Of a stretch of 64,000 bases of DNA, positions 35,706-44,572 are shown piece by piece (the stretch's first letter is position 1; each line of letters begins with the position of its first letter). The DNA is taken from NCBI GenBank assembly GCA_016704435.1, contig JADJAB010000007.1:1-64000 (forward strand), written 5' to 3'. The stretch is from Rhodobacter sp. Its GTDB lineage: Bacteria > Pseudomonadota > Alphaproteobacteria > Rhodobacterales > Rhodobacteraceae. The notes beneath the pieces are model-generated. The model was not told the origin of the DNA, made no database searches, and saw only the letters and a list, made by a program, of their open reading frames with translations. A program made the translations under genes and the position numbers.

Positions 35706-36602
35706 ATGGGCCCGCATCCGCGCCTGATTGCGGCGGTGGCCGTGGCTCTGCCCAGCCCGGCAATGGCCGAATGCCTGTCGCCGTACTGCTATGCCGGGCT
35801 TGAGGCGCTGATCGCGTCGGTTCTGATCTATGGGCTGCTGGCGCTGGTGCTGCTGGTGATGCTGGCGCGGCGCAAATGGCGCCGGGCCGGCGGGGTATTG
35901 CTGGCGGTGGCGCTGGTGCTGGCGGTGGGGGTGCCGCTGGTCTCGCAGGGCTGGCGGGCGTGGAAGTTGTACGCGATGGAGTGGCGTGAGGTGCTGGGCA
36001 CATTGCCCGACATCGACACACGGGTGCCCTTGCTGATCGCCCAGCAAACCCAATGCGACTACGGCGCCTGCATGTCGGTGCTGGCCGGTGCCGGGGCAAG
36101 GGGTGTCACTGTCTTGCCGCCAGCGGTTCTGGAGGGTCTGGATCTGTCGCAACCGATTGATCTGGCACAGGTTCCGCTAGAGCATTGGGCGATTACCTCG
36201 GGTTCCAGCACGACAAAAAGGGTGCTTTCCGCCGAAGACCGGCAAGCGGTGGTGGCCCGGATCGACTATGTCATCATCACCGCCAGCCCGTTCTACTTGT
36301 CTCGCCCCGGCCCGGTCGAGGCGGCGCTGGTCCTGAACCCCGGCTTTTCCGGTCTGGGCAGTGGTGAGATCCTGCGCCTCGGCATGGCCCCCCTGCCGTC
36401 CACCGGCCGGCTGTCGGTCGCCGATCTGCAGTTTGATCTGGCGGACCTGTGGCTGGCAGACCAGGCGCTGGGCCTGCCCCTGGCACCGCTCAATTGGCGA
36501 TCGTCGGGAAACACCAACCCCGGTGCCGAAGCTGCCGCGCAGGCGCTGTGCCCGCTATCTGACGGCGCGCCCGACTGGGGCTGCCTGAATGCGTTGCAAT
36601 AG
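35706..36602 (+). CDS. exported/membrane hypothetical protein downstream of dctBD
   Basis: A 298-residue protein. It has a signal-like start (LIAAVAVALPSPAMA), a Cys pair in CLSPYC, and two membrane helices at about residues 28-50 and 60-76. A soluble part of about 220 residues then has a Cys pair QCDYGAC and ends with another pair (CPLSDG..WGC). No family recognised. It starts 3 bases after dctD, so it may belong to the same transcript, but a functional link is only inferred. Confidence 0.75.
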   Translation: MGPHPRLIAAVAVALPSPAMAECLSPYCYAGLEALIASVLIYGLLALVLLVMLARRKWRRAGGVLLAVALVLAVGVPLVSQGWRAWKLYAMEWREVLGTLPDIDTRVPLLIAQQTQCDYGACMSVLAGAGARGVTVLPPAVLEGLDLSQPIDLAQVPLEHWAITSGSSTTKRVLSAEDRQAVVARIDYVIITASPFYLSRPGPVEAALVLNPGFSGLGSGEILRLGMAPLPSTGRLSVADLQFDLADLWLADQALGLPLAPLNWRSSGNTNPGAEAAAQALCPLSDGAPDWGCLNALQ

Positions 36603-37022
36603 CCCGTTCTCCGGCGCGCCCGCCATTGTGACATTTCAATGAAATTGGTCATTGCTCTTGACCGGCCTTTGCCGCTAGGGTCGCGCGGCGCAGGACACCC
36701 TGCCACAGGAATTCTCTCCCCCCGATTGCCAGGTGCCATGTGCCGGCCCGTTCGCAGGGGAGCCGGATCGGCCGCAAGGCTGTGCACATTGCCTGCAAGT
36801 CCATGGATTTTCAGGCTTTTAAAGGCGGAAGGCCCGCAAGGCTTTCCTGAAGTGAACCGCGATGAGGCGCGCAACATCAACGGCAACAGGTGAGGTCTGC
36901 CCCTTGGGCAGGGCCCGTCCTGCCGCTGCGCGAGCCCCCGCCCTGACAAGCCGCCCTGATCTTCATGCCCTCCCGTCCGGTCCGCCGGGCGGGTCCATGC
37001 GCTTGGGGCGCAATGGAAAAAC
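36603..37022 (+). promoter_or_regulatory. 420-base leader upstream of rne
   Basis: No open frame is convincing. The stretch has several GC hairpins and short T/A-rich patches (for example around 36630-36660 and 36820). RNase E genes in other bacteria carry long 5' leaders through which the enzyme controls its own mRNA; a similar arrangement is plausible here. No clear promoter pair could be fixed. Confidence 0.4.
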
Positions 37023-39488
37023 ATGCCCAAGAAAATGCTTATCGACGCCACACATGCGGAAGAAACCCGCGTTGTCGTGGTGGACGGAAACAAGGTCGAA
37101 GAATTCGACTTCGAGACCGTAAACAAGCGCCAGCTGGCCGGAAACATCTACCTGGCCAAGGTGACGCGGGTCGAACCCTCGCTGCAGGCGGCCTTTGTCG
37201 ACTATGGCGGCAACCGGCACGGCTTTCTGGCCTTTGCCGAAATCCACCCGGATTACTACCAGATCCCGGTCGCGGATCGCAAAGCGCTGCTGGAAGAAGA
37301 GCGCGCCTTCGCCCGCGAGGAAGAGGAAGAGGAAAACCACCGCCAGCGCCGCCGCCCCAAGTCGCGCGGCAAGCCGAAGGCCGAAGCGGCTGTTGATGCC
37401 GATGCGGTGGTTACCGGGCCTTCGGGCATGGATGTCGTCGATCTGGACGAGGACGGCGACACCGAGGCCGAGGCGACGGATGCTGCGCCCGAGACCGCAG
37501 CCGAGACCGCAGCCGAGCCGAATGGCAATGGCGAAGAACCCTACCGCGCGATGGACCACGCCTCGGACACCGATGACGAGATCGAATCGATTGCCGAAGA
37601 GGATGTGGCCGAGGAAATCAGCCAGCCCCGCCGAGCCCCCCGTGCGCGCCGCTACAAGATTCAGGAAGTCGTCAAGGTGCGCCAGATCATGCTGGTGCAG
37701 GTCGTCAAGGAAGAGCGCGGCAACAAGGGTGCGGCGCTGACCACCTATCTGTCGCTGGCCGGCCGCTATTGCGTGCTGATGCCCAACACCGCGCGCGGCG
37801 GCGGCATCTCCCGCAAGATCACCCAGGCCGTCGACCGCAAGAAGCTGAAGGAAATCGCCGGCGAGATGGAGGTGCCGGAAGGTGCCGGCCTGATCATCCG
37901 CACCGCCGGCGCCAAGCGCACCAAGGCTGAAATCAAGCGCGACTACGAATACCTGATGCGGCTGTGGGAACAGATCCGCGAGCTGACGCTGAAATCCATC
38001 GCGCCGGCCAAGATCTATGAAGAGGGCGACCTGATCAAACGCTCGATCCGCGATCTCTACAGCCGCGAGATCGACGAGGTTCTGGTCGAAGGCGAAGGCG
38101 GCTACCGCACCGCAAAGGACTTCATGCGGATGATCATGCCCAGCCACGCCAAGCAGGTGAAGCGGTATGAGGACTCGACTCCCCTGTTTGCCCGCCATCA
38201 GGTCGAGGGCTATCTGGGCGGCATGTTCAACCCGGTGGTGCAGCTGAAATCCGGTGGCTACATCGTGATCGGCGTGACCGAGGCGCTGGTGGCGATCGAC
38301 GTCAACTCCGGCCGCGCCACCAAGGAAGGCTCGATCGAAGAGACCGCGCTGAAGACCAACCTTGAAGCTTCCGAGGAAATCAGCCGCCAGCTGCGCCTGC
38401 GCGACCTGGCCGGCCTGATCGTCATCGACTTCATCGACATGGAGGAACGGCGCAACAACCTTTCGGTCGAAAAGCGGCTGAAGGACAAGCTGAAGACCGA
38501 CCGCGCCCGCATCCAGATCGGCCGCATCTCGGGCTTTGGCCTGTTGGAGATGAGCCGCCAGCGTCTGCGCCCCGGCATGCTGGAATCGACCACCCAGCCT
38601 TGCCCGCATTGCCACGGCACCGGGCTGATCCGCTCTGACGACAGCATGGCGCTGCAGGTCCTGCGCGCGCTGGAAGAAGAGGGCACGCGCAAGCGCAGCA
38701 AGGAAGTGCTGCTGAAGGCGCCGGTCGGGATCATCAACTACCTGATCAACTACAAGCGCGAACATATCGCGCTGATCGAGGCGCGCTACGGCATGGCGGT
38801 GCGGCTTGAGGCTGATCCGATGATGATCTCGCCCGATTACGCGATCGAGAAGTTCAAGACCGCCACCCGTGTGGTGCCGGAGCCGTCTGCGGTGATTTCC
38901 GGCCATGCCGGGCTGATGGGCGCGCCGGTGGACGAGGACGAGGACCTGGCCGATGATCTCGTCGAAGACGAGGAAGAGGCCGAGGACGAGTCCACCGCGA
39001 CCGACGCTCCCGAAGGCGCGCGTGGCGACGGCAACGGCAACGGCGAAGGCGGCAAGAAAAAGCGCCGCCGGCGTCGGCGTCGGCGGGGCGGCAACCGTGA
39101 GGGCGGCGCCGAGGGTGGTGCCGAAGGGGCAGAGGCGGAAGACCAGTCCGACGATGCTGCCGAGGATGCCGCTGAGGCGGGGGCCGGCGCTTCAGCGACC
39201 GAACCGCTGCACGGGGCAGATGCCGCGCCCGCGCCGAAAAAGCGCACCCGCGCGCCGCGCAAGCCCAAGGCCGAGGCCGAGACCATGGCGCAAGCGCCTG
39301 CGGTGACGGCTGAAGCGGCCGCTCCCGCAGCCAAGAAGGCCCCGGCGCGGAAGGCGGCCGCAAAGGCCCCCGCCAGGGAGGCTCTGGCAGAAACGGTTCC
39401 GGCAGAAACGACGGGGGAAGTGCCGAAAAAGCGCAGCCGCGCGCCGCGCAAGCCGAAGGCCGAGGCGGTGGCTCTGCCCCGCTCATGA
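37023..39488 (+). CDS. rne: ribonuclease E (C-terminus probably continues to 39691)
   Basis: Endonuclease that starts mRNA decay and processes rRNA, 821 residues as written. MPKKMLIDATHAEE leads into an S1 domain split by an acidic insert (about 95-200, with HRQRRRPKSRG). The catalytic core has LVAIDVNSGRATKEGSIEET (near 420) and IVIDFIDMEE; the zinc link is CPHC at about 526-529. A long tail has Arg-rich (RRRRRRRRGG) and Ala/Pro/Lys repeats. One missing base near 39473 would extend it through the 68-codon frame to PRRKGWWSKK, a typical RNase E end. Confidence 0.95.
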   Translation: MPKKMLIDATHAEETRVVVVDGNKVEEFDFETVNKRQLAGNIYLAKVTRVEPSLQAAFVDYGGNRHGFLAFAEIHPDYYQIPVADRKALLEEERAFAREEEEEENHRQRRRPKSRGKPKAEAAVDADAVVTGPSGMDVVDLDEDGDTEAEATDAAPETAAETAAEPNGNGEEPYRAMDHASDTDDEIESIAEEDVAEEISQPRRAPRARRYKIQEVVKVRQIMLVQVVKEERGNKGAALTTYLSLAGRYCVLMPNTARGGGISRKITQAVDRKKLKEIAGEMEVPEGAGLIIRTAGAKRTKAEIKRDYEYLMRLWEQIRELTLKSIAPAKIYEEGDLIKRSIRDLYSREIDEVLVEGEGGYRTAKDFMRMIMPSHAKQVKRYEDSTPLFARHQVEGYLGGMFNPVVQLKSGGYIVIGVTEALVAIDVNSGRATKEGSIEETALKTNLEASEEISRQLRLRDLAGLIVIDFIDMEERRNNLSVEKRLKDKLKTDRARIQIGRISGFGLLEMSRQRLRPGMLESTTQPCPHCHGTGLIRSDDSMALQVLRALEEEGTRKRSKEVLLKAPVGIINYLINYKREHIALIEARYGMAVRLEADPMMISPDYAIEKFKTATRVVPEPSAVISGHAGLMGAPVDEDEDLADDLVEDEEEAEDESTATDAPEGARGDGNGNGEGGKKKRRRRRRRRGGNREGGAEGGAEGAEAEDQSDDAAEDAAEAGAGASATEPLHGADAAPAPKKRTRAPRKPKAEAETMAQAPAVTAEAAAPAAKKAPARKAAAKAPAREALAETVPAETTGEVPKKRSRAPRKPKAEAVALPRS

Positions 39489-39691
39489 CCGATCCGGGCG
39501 AGGTCAAGGCGCCCGCCGCCGGGTTGCATGTCGATCCCGAGGACCCGACCCCGGTCGCCCCGCCGATGCCGGCGCTTCAGGCCGATCCGGGCGACGCACC
39601 CGCGGCCGGAACCGCGCTGATGCCCGACCCGGTGGAAGACGACGCCGGCGCGCCGAAACCGCGCCGCAAGGGCTGGTGGTCGAAGAAGTGA
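39485..39691 (+). CDS. 68-codon frame, likely the shifted C-terminus of RNase E
   Basis: Overlaps the rne stop (ATGA) and encodes an acidic Pro/Ala-rich tail ending PKPRRKGWWSKK. That Arg-Gly-Trp-Trp end is typical of alphaproteobacterial RNase E, and a strong terminator follows 9 bases later. If one base is restored near 39473, the reading becomes ...KAEAVAPAPLMTDPGEV and joins smoothly. The alternative is an independent small protein, for which I see no relative. Confidence 0.6.
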   Translation: MTDPGEVKAPAAGLHVDPEDPTPVAPPMPALQADPGDAPAAGTALMPDPVEDDAGAPKPRRKGWWSKK

Positions 39692-39697
39692 TGCGCG

Positions 39698-39727
39698 AAG
39701 GGGGGCCACGGCCCCCCTTTTCTTCTT
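39698..39727 (+). terminator. intrinsic terminator of rne
   Basis: An 8-bp G/C stem (GGGGGGCC at 39700-39707, GGCCCCCC at 39710-39717), a two-base loop, flanking AA/TT pairs and a TTTTCTTCTT tail. Confidence 0.9.
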
Positions 39728-39832
39728 CTGCCCGGTCGAGGTCGGCCATTGGGTGCGAGCAGTTTGGTTCGGAGTCTGAAACGACGGGCAGATCAGGGGC
39801 CGTCTGGCCAGGACGATGGATGGTGTTCGCAG

Positions 39833-40365
39833 ATGACCGTTTTGCAGACCAAGCGGCTGACCCTCCGCGCGTGCAGACCGAGTGACCGCGCGGACTTTAT
39901 CGGCCTTGAGCGTGATCCGGAGGTCATGCGCTTTCTGAACGGCGGACATGCCGTCGACCAGGAGCAGGGCGACCCGAACGCGACCTTCCTGATGCCCAGA
40001 GGAACAGAGCCCCACGTCTGGACGGCGCGTCGGACAGCCAGTGATGCCTTCGTAGGCTGGTTCTGTCTTTGGCCCGAGACTGAGGGTGGCCGAACTTGGA
40101 TACCGCCTGCGCCGGGAGGATTGGGGTCAGGGGCTGGCCTCGGAAGGGGCTTCGGCTTTGGTCAACTGGGGTTTTGGAAGCGGGCTCTATGACAGGGTCT
40201 TTGCAAGCACGATGGCGGTGAACCACGCATCGTGCGGCGAGATGGAAAAGATCGGTGTGACGTATGCGCGCGCCGTCCACGTCGACTGGCCGGGTCGAGT
40301 TGCAGGCAGCGAGGAGGGCGAAGTCAGTACGAAATGCTGCGCTCAAGGTGGAACGGCAACTAAGC
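39833..40365 (+). pseudogene. GNAT acetyltransferase (RimJ-like), two frameshifts
   Basis: MTVLQTKRLTLRACRPSDRA, then DAFVGWFCLWPETEGG in one frame; VAELGYRLRREDWGQGLASEG, ALVNWGFGSGLYDRVFA and MEKIGVTYARAVHVDWPG in the next; YEMLRSRWNGN to TAA 40365 in the third. In sequence these form a normal Gcn5-type N-acetyltransferase of about 175 residues with the acetyl-CoA R-x-x-W/G-x-G loop (RREDWGQGLA). Breaks fall near 40090 and 40325. Both shifts have the same sense; real decay or errors are both possible. Confidence 0.75.
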
Positions 40366-40407
40366 TTCCGTCAGTGCCGGCTTCCCCGAAAAGCGGTCAT
40401 TGCGATC

Positions 40408-40656
40408 TCAGGCGATCTGGCAGTGCCGCGCAACCCGGATCAGATACAGGTCCACCGCCCCATCCTTGCGGGCCTCCAGCACCTCATGCCCGGCCTCAGC
40501 GCAGAAATGCGGCAGGTCGACCGCCGCCATTGCGTCCGTGGCGCGCACGCATAGCACTTGACCCGCGGCCATCGCCGCCAGCCGTTTGCGCGCCCGCAGG
40601 ACGGGAAGGGGGCACAAAAGCCCCTCGCAGTCGATCTCCTGATCCCAGTCGGCCAT
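40408..40656 (-). CDS. TusA-family sulfur carrier
   Basis: An 82-residue protein of the TusA/SirA family: DCEGLLCPLPVLRARKRLAAM carries the persulfide Cys15 in the CPxP motif, followed by an LxVxATDxxAxxDLPxF pattern (here LCVRATDAMAAVDLPHF). Such proteins pass sulfur to tRNA thiolation, molybdenum cofactor or heme-linked routes. ATG 40656 is chosen because it aligns the motif near the N-terminus. Divergent from ccdA, which handles thiol redox, with 122 bases between. Confidence 0.9.
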   Translation of the reverse strand: MADWDQEIDCEGLLCPLPVLRARKRLAAMAAGQVLCVRATDAMAAVDLPHFCAEAGHEVLEARKDGAVDLYLIRVARHCQIA

Positions 40657-40778
40657 GCCGCCTCTTACCCGCAGGCACAGCATGTGACAATCCGATCCCG
40701 CCGATGTGACCAGCCGCGCCCGATTGTCCCGGTGACGCGCCCGCACCCGCGCGCTAAGACAGGCGGGAAGGGGACCAT

Positions 40779-41537
40779 ATGTTCGACAGCTCCATCCTTG
40801 ACGCAGGCCTTGCGCTTGCCACGCTTCTGGCGCTGGCCGGGGGGTTGCTGTCGTTCGTTTCGCCCTGCGTCCTGCCGGTGGTGCCGCCCTACCTCGCCTA
40901 CATGTCCGGGATCTCGATGTCCGAGATGACCGGCCCGACCGAGGCCCGCCGCCGCGTCATCCTGCCCGCCGTCTTCTTCGTCCTGGGCCTGTCGACCATC
41001 TTCCTGCTGCTGGGCTTTGCCGCCTCGGCCCTCGGTATCTTCTTCCTGACCAATCAGGAGGTCTTCAACCGCGTTGCCGGCGCCATCGTCATCGTCTTCG
41101 GCCTGCATTTCCTTGGCGTCTTCCGCATCCCCTTTCTGATGCGCGAAGCGCGTCTCGACGCCGGCGACCAGGGCGGAAGCGCGCTGGGTGCCTTTGTCCT
41201 CGGCCTGGCCTTCGCCGCCGGCTGGACGCCCTGCAACGGCCCGATCCTGTCGGGCATCCTGACCATGGCCGCGCGCGAGGCCGACGTCAGCCGCGGCCTT
41301 TACCTGATGGCGGTCTATTCCATCGGCCTCGGCCTGCCGTTCCTTCTGTCCGCCATCTTCATCGGCCGCGCGGTCGGCCTGATGAAACGGCTGCGCCCGC
41401 ACATGCGCAAGATCGAGATGGCGATGGGCGCGCTGCTGATCGTCGTGGGCGTGCTGCTGTTCACTTCGTCGTTCTCGATGGTCTCGGGCTGGATGCTGGA
41501 CCAGATGGAGCGGTTCGGCATTCCGCTTCTGGGCTGA
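40779..41537 (+). CDS. ccdA: CcdA/DsbD-type thiol-disulfide transporter for cytochrome c assembly
   Basis: A 252-residue inner-membrane protein with six helices that carries electrons from cytoplasmic thioredoxin to periplasmic thiols. The redox cysteines are Cys30 in SFVSPCVLPVVPPYLAYM (helix 1) and Cys152 in AAGWTPCNGPILSGI (helix 4). Length and order match CcdA. The hydrolase and P450 genes follow on the same strand after 54 bases. Confidence 0.95.
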   Translation: MFDSSILDAGLALATLLALAGGLLSFVSPCVLPVVPPYLAYMSGISMSEMTGPTEARRRVILPAVFFVLGLSTIFLLLGFAASALGIFFLTNQEVFNRVAGAIVIVFGLHFLGVFRIPFLMREARLDAGDQGGSALGAFVLGLAFAAGWTPCNGPILSGILTMAAREADVSRGLYLMAVYSIGLGLPFLLSAIFIGRAVGLMKRLRPHMRKIEMAMGALLIVVGVLLFTSSFSMVSGWMLDQMERFGIPLLG

Positions 41538-41591
41538 TCTCCCCTTATTTCCGCCCGACTTTCGGGTAATGTTCCCGCCAAGGATGGGGCC

Positions 41592-42824
41592 ATGAAGATC
41601 GACCCGACTCTCCAGCGCCAGCCCGACGCTGCGGCGAAGCCGTTTCGCCGCCGGGTGTTCTATATCCCCGGCTACGACCCGTTCCACCCCCGCCGCTACC
41701 GCGAGCTTTTCCGCAAGGAGGGCACCGAGCAGGCGAGGATCAGCGGGTATTCTCTTGATCTGAAGCCAAAAACCACCAAGGGCCCCTACGGCTGGCACGC
41801 CGCCGCCACCATCGACGGCCAGACCGCCGAGGCGGATGTCGAGGTGCTGGTCTGGTCCGACCTCGTGAAGCGGTCGATGTCGAACTCGATCCCCGCGACC
41901 TATCTGCAACTTGTCCGCACCGCCTGGGCCTATATCGGCTCGGGGGCGCTGTTCCGGCTGATGCGGCTGCGCAAGGGGCCGATGATCGCCGCCCTTTACC
42001 CGATCGTCTTCCTGATCGCTCAGCTCTTGATCAGCGCCGTGATCGGGTGGGGGCTGGGCGCCATTGCGGCACATCATGCGCATTGGTCGCTTGGCCTTGC
42101 CGTCTTCGCCTTGACCGTCGCGGCAGGCCTGCGCTGGTTTCGCAGCAAGGATCACAAGGTTTTCGCCTATTATCTGATGCACGACTACGCTTTTTCGGCG
42201 CAATCGGGTGGTGCCAACCCGCCCGAACTGGAAGCCCGGATGGCCGAGTTCCGCGCCAGCATCCGCGCCGCGATGGGTGAGGATTTCGACGAAGTGCTGG
42301 TCGTCGGCCATTCCTCGGGCGCGCATCTGGGCATTTCGATCCTGGCCGACATGCTTCGCGAAGGTCTGCCCGCCAACCGCCCCGCCCTGGGCTTCTTGTC
42401 CCTCGGCCAGGTCGTGCCGATGGTCAGCTTCCTGCCGAAGGCGCAGCGGTTGCGTGCCGACCTGGCCTTCCTCTCGGTCCGGGACGAGATCACCTGGGTC
42501 GATGTCACTGCCCCCGGCGATGGCTGCGCTTTCGCGCTGTGCGATCCGGTTGCCGTCACCGGCGTCGCGCTGCCGGATCAGAAATGGCCGCTGGTGGTCT
42601 CGGCCGCCTTCACGCAGACGCTGTCTGCGCAGAGATGGCAGGAACTGAAGCGCCGCTACTTCCGGCTGCATTTCCAGTATCTTTGTGCTTTCGACCGGCC
42701 TGGTGACTACGATTACTTCCAGATCACCGCCGGCCCGCAAAGCCTCGGCGAGCGTTACAGGAACCGCGCCCCGTCAAGAAGCCGCATCACCCGCGCGGTC
42801 AACCGCCATACAAGCACCGCATGA
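41592..42824 (+). CDS. membrane-anchored alpha/beta-hydrolase-like protein
   Basis: A 410-residue protein. RRVFYIPGYDPFHPRRYRE near residue 20 resembles the start strand of alpha/beta hydrolases. Two membrane helices lie at about 140-160 and 165-180. The nucleophile elbow is VVGHSSGAHLGI at about residue 238-249 (GHSSG). A candidate His is in the late LHFQYLCAF region. No closer family is recognised. Its stop overlaps the P450 start (ATGA, 42821-42824), so the two proteins are made together and may act in one pathway. Confidence 0.7.
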   Translation: MKIDPTLQRQPDAAAKPFRRRVFYIPGYDPFHPRRYRELFRKEGTEQARISGYSLDLKPKTTKGPYGWHAAATIDGQTAEADVEVLVWSDLVKRSMSNSIPATYLQLVRTAWAYIGSGALFRLMRLRKGPMIAALYPIVFLIAQLLISAVIGWGLGAIAAHHAHWSLGLAVFALTVAAGLRWFRSKDHKVFAYYLMHDYAFSAQSGGANPPELEARMAEFRASIRAAMGEDFDEVLVVGHSSGAHLGISILADMLREGLPANRPALGFLSLGQVVPMVSFLPKAQRLRADLAFLSVRDEITWVDVTAPGDGCAFALCDPVAVTGVALPDQKWPLVVSAAFTQTLSAQRWQELKRRYFRLHFQYLCAFDRPGDYDYFQITAGPQSLGERYRNRAPSRSRITRAVNRHTSTA

Positions 42825-44209
42825 CCGGCTGCCCGATCCTCCCGCCAAAACCCGCGCCGCGCCCGGACCGCGTGTCGCTGCTGGCCTATCTGCGGCTGTT
42901 CCGGCGCGATATCCTGTCAGCGCAGCCCGCCCGGCTGTACCGCGCCTGGATGGCCGAATTCCGCACCCCGTTCTTCCGCAGCTACATGATCAATGATCCG
43001 GAACTGGTTGATCTTGTGCTGAAAGGGCGACCCGCCGATTTCCCCAAATCGAACCGGATCCGTGAAGGGCTGAACCCTCTTCTGGGCAATTCGGTCTTTG
43101 TCACCAATGGCGAAGTCTGGAAACGCCAGCGCCGCATCATCGACCCCGCCTTTGAAGGGGGTCGGCTGAAAGACACCTATCCGGCCATGCTTGCGGCCAC
43201 GCAATCCGCCGTGGCCCGGATGACGGAAGGCGAGGTCGAGGTCGAAGAGGCGATGAGCCATGCCGCTGCGGATGTGATCTTTCGCACCCTGTTCTCGATC
43301 CCGATCGAGAACGAGGTGGCCACCCGCGTGTTCCGGGAGTTTCGCGCCTATCAGCGCACCCAGCCGATCCTGAACCTCGCCGCCTTCCTGCCCCTGCCGC
43401 GCTGGTTTCCCCGCCTGCACCGCCGCGCCACGACCGCCTCGGCCAAGGTGATCCGGGGCCTCATCACCCAGTTGACCGAGGCCCGCGCGGCAGAGATCCG
43501 GGCCGGCACGGCGCCGGACGACCTGGCGACCAAGATCATGACCACGGCCGATCCGCTGACGGGGGAGTGCTTTGCGTCCGCCGAGATGGTCGACCAGGTG
43601 GCGATCTTCTTCCTGGCGGGGCATGAGACCAGCGCCTCCGCCCTGGCCTGGGCGCTGTATCTGCTGGCGCTTTCTCCCGACACACAGGACCGCGTCGCCG
43701 CCGAAGCCGCGAACCTGCCGGACAACCCAGCCTTTTCAGATATTTCCCGACTGAAGTTCACCCGCGACGTGTTCCGCGAGACGCTGCGCCTGTACCCGCC
43801 CGTGCCGATGATGGTGCGCGAGAATACCTGCCCCGAGGCGTTCCGCGGTCGCAAAGTCACCCCTGGCGCGCAGGTCGTCCTCAGCCCGTGGCACCAGCAC
43901 CGGCATGAGCGGCTCTGGGCCAACCCCGACGCCTTCGACCCCGACCGCTGGCAGACGGCCGAGGGGCGCGAATCCTCAAGGCAGGCCTACATGCCGTTTT
44001 CGGCCGGTCCGCGTGTCTGCACCGGTGCCGGTTTTGCGATGGTCGAAGGCCCGCTTCTGCTGGCGCTGCTGGTCCGGGCGTTCCGCTTCGGGCGCATCGC
44101 TGGCAAGGACCCGATCCCCGTCGCGCATCTGACCGTTCGTGCGAAAGACGGCATAGCCCTGACCGTCAGCCGCCGCCGGTCGGCGGCCAGGGGCGCGGGA
44201 CCGGCGTAG
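42821..44209 (+). CDS. cytochrome P450
   Basis: A 462-residue heme monooxygenase. The I-helix oxygen motif is AGHETSA at about 266-272; the K-helix ExxR is ETLR at about 320-323, followed by PPVP; the heme loop is FSAGPRVCTGAG with the thiolate Cys at about 400. It is soluble or weakly membrane-bound, with no strong N-terminal anchor. The substrate is unknown. The sequence looks closer to CYP4/CYP110-like fatty-acid or terpenoid oxidases than to CYP101 types, but this is impression only. No ferredoxin gene is adjacent. Confidence 0.95.
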   Translation: MTGCPILPPKPAPRPDRVSLLAYLRLFRRDILSAQPARLYRAWMAEFRTPFFRSYMINDPELVDLVLKGRPADFPKSNRIREGLNPLLGNSVFVTNGEVWKRQRRIIDPAFEGGRLKDTYPAMLAATQSAVARMTEGEVEVEEAMSHAAADVIFRTLFSIPIENEVATRVFREFRAYQRTQPILNLAAFLPLPRWFPRLHRRATTASAKVIRGLITQLTEARAAEIRAGTAPDDLATKIMTTADPLTGECFASAEMVDQVAIFFLAGHETSASALAWALYLLALSPDTQDRVAAEAANLPDNPAFSDISRLKFTRDVFRETLRLYPPVPMMVRENTCPEAFRGRKVTPGAQVVLSPWHQHRHERLWANPDAFDPDRWQTAEGRESSRQAYMPFSAGPRVCTGAGFAMVEGPLLLALLVRAFRFGRIAGKDPIPVAHLTVRAKDGIALTVSRRRSAARGAGPA

Positions 44210-44271
44210 GATGGGGCGTTCGGTGCCGGGTTTCCGCCCGGCGTAGTTGACCCATCGCGCCGAAAGGTAGG

Positions 44272-44511
44272 TCAGCCGATCTCGATGCGGTAGCTTTCGA
44301 TCACCGTATTGGCCAGCAGCTTTTCGCACATCGCCTTGACCTCGGCCTCGGCCGCCGCCTTGTCGGTGGCGGCCAGATCCAGTTCGATCACCTTGCCCTG
44401 CCGTACGCCATTCACGCCCTGAAAGCCCAGGGTTCCCAAGGCATGCCGGATCGCCTCGCCCTGCGGGTCCAGCACTCCGGTCTTCAGCATGACGGTGACG
44501 CGGGCTTTCAT
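44272..44511 (-). CDS. purS: phosphoribosylformylglycinamidine synthase subunit PurS
   Basis: A 79-residue protein that bridges PurL and PurQ. The family pattern is plain: ARVTVMLKTGVLDPQGEAI, then GVNGVRQGKVIELDL, and an end reading CEKLLANTVIESYRI. It follows purC by 61 bases on the same strand. Confidence 0.96.
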   Translation of the reverse strand: MKARVTVMLKTGVLDPQGEAIRHALGTLGFQGVNGVRQGKVIELDLAATDKAAAEAEVKAMCEKLLANTVIESYRIEIG

Positions 44512-44572
44512 CGAGGGGCCTCCAGCAGCAAGGGTGCCGCCCCCATAGCGCCGGGGGCGGACAGGGGCAAGG

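Noticed and set aside
36658..36681. TTGACC...TAGGGT as an rne promoter
   Set aside because: The spacer is only 12 bases, too short for sigma-70; not listed as a promoter.
40665..42740. A 691-codon minus-strand open frame over ccdA and the hydrolase
   Set aside because: Antisense shadow of ccdA and the downstream gene; low-complexity composition.
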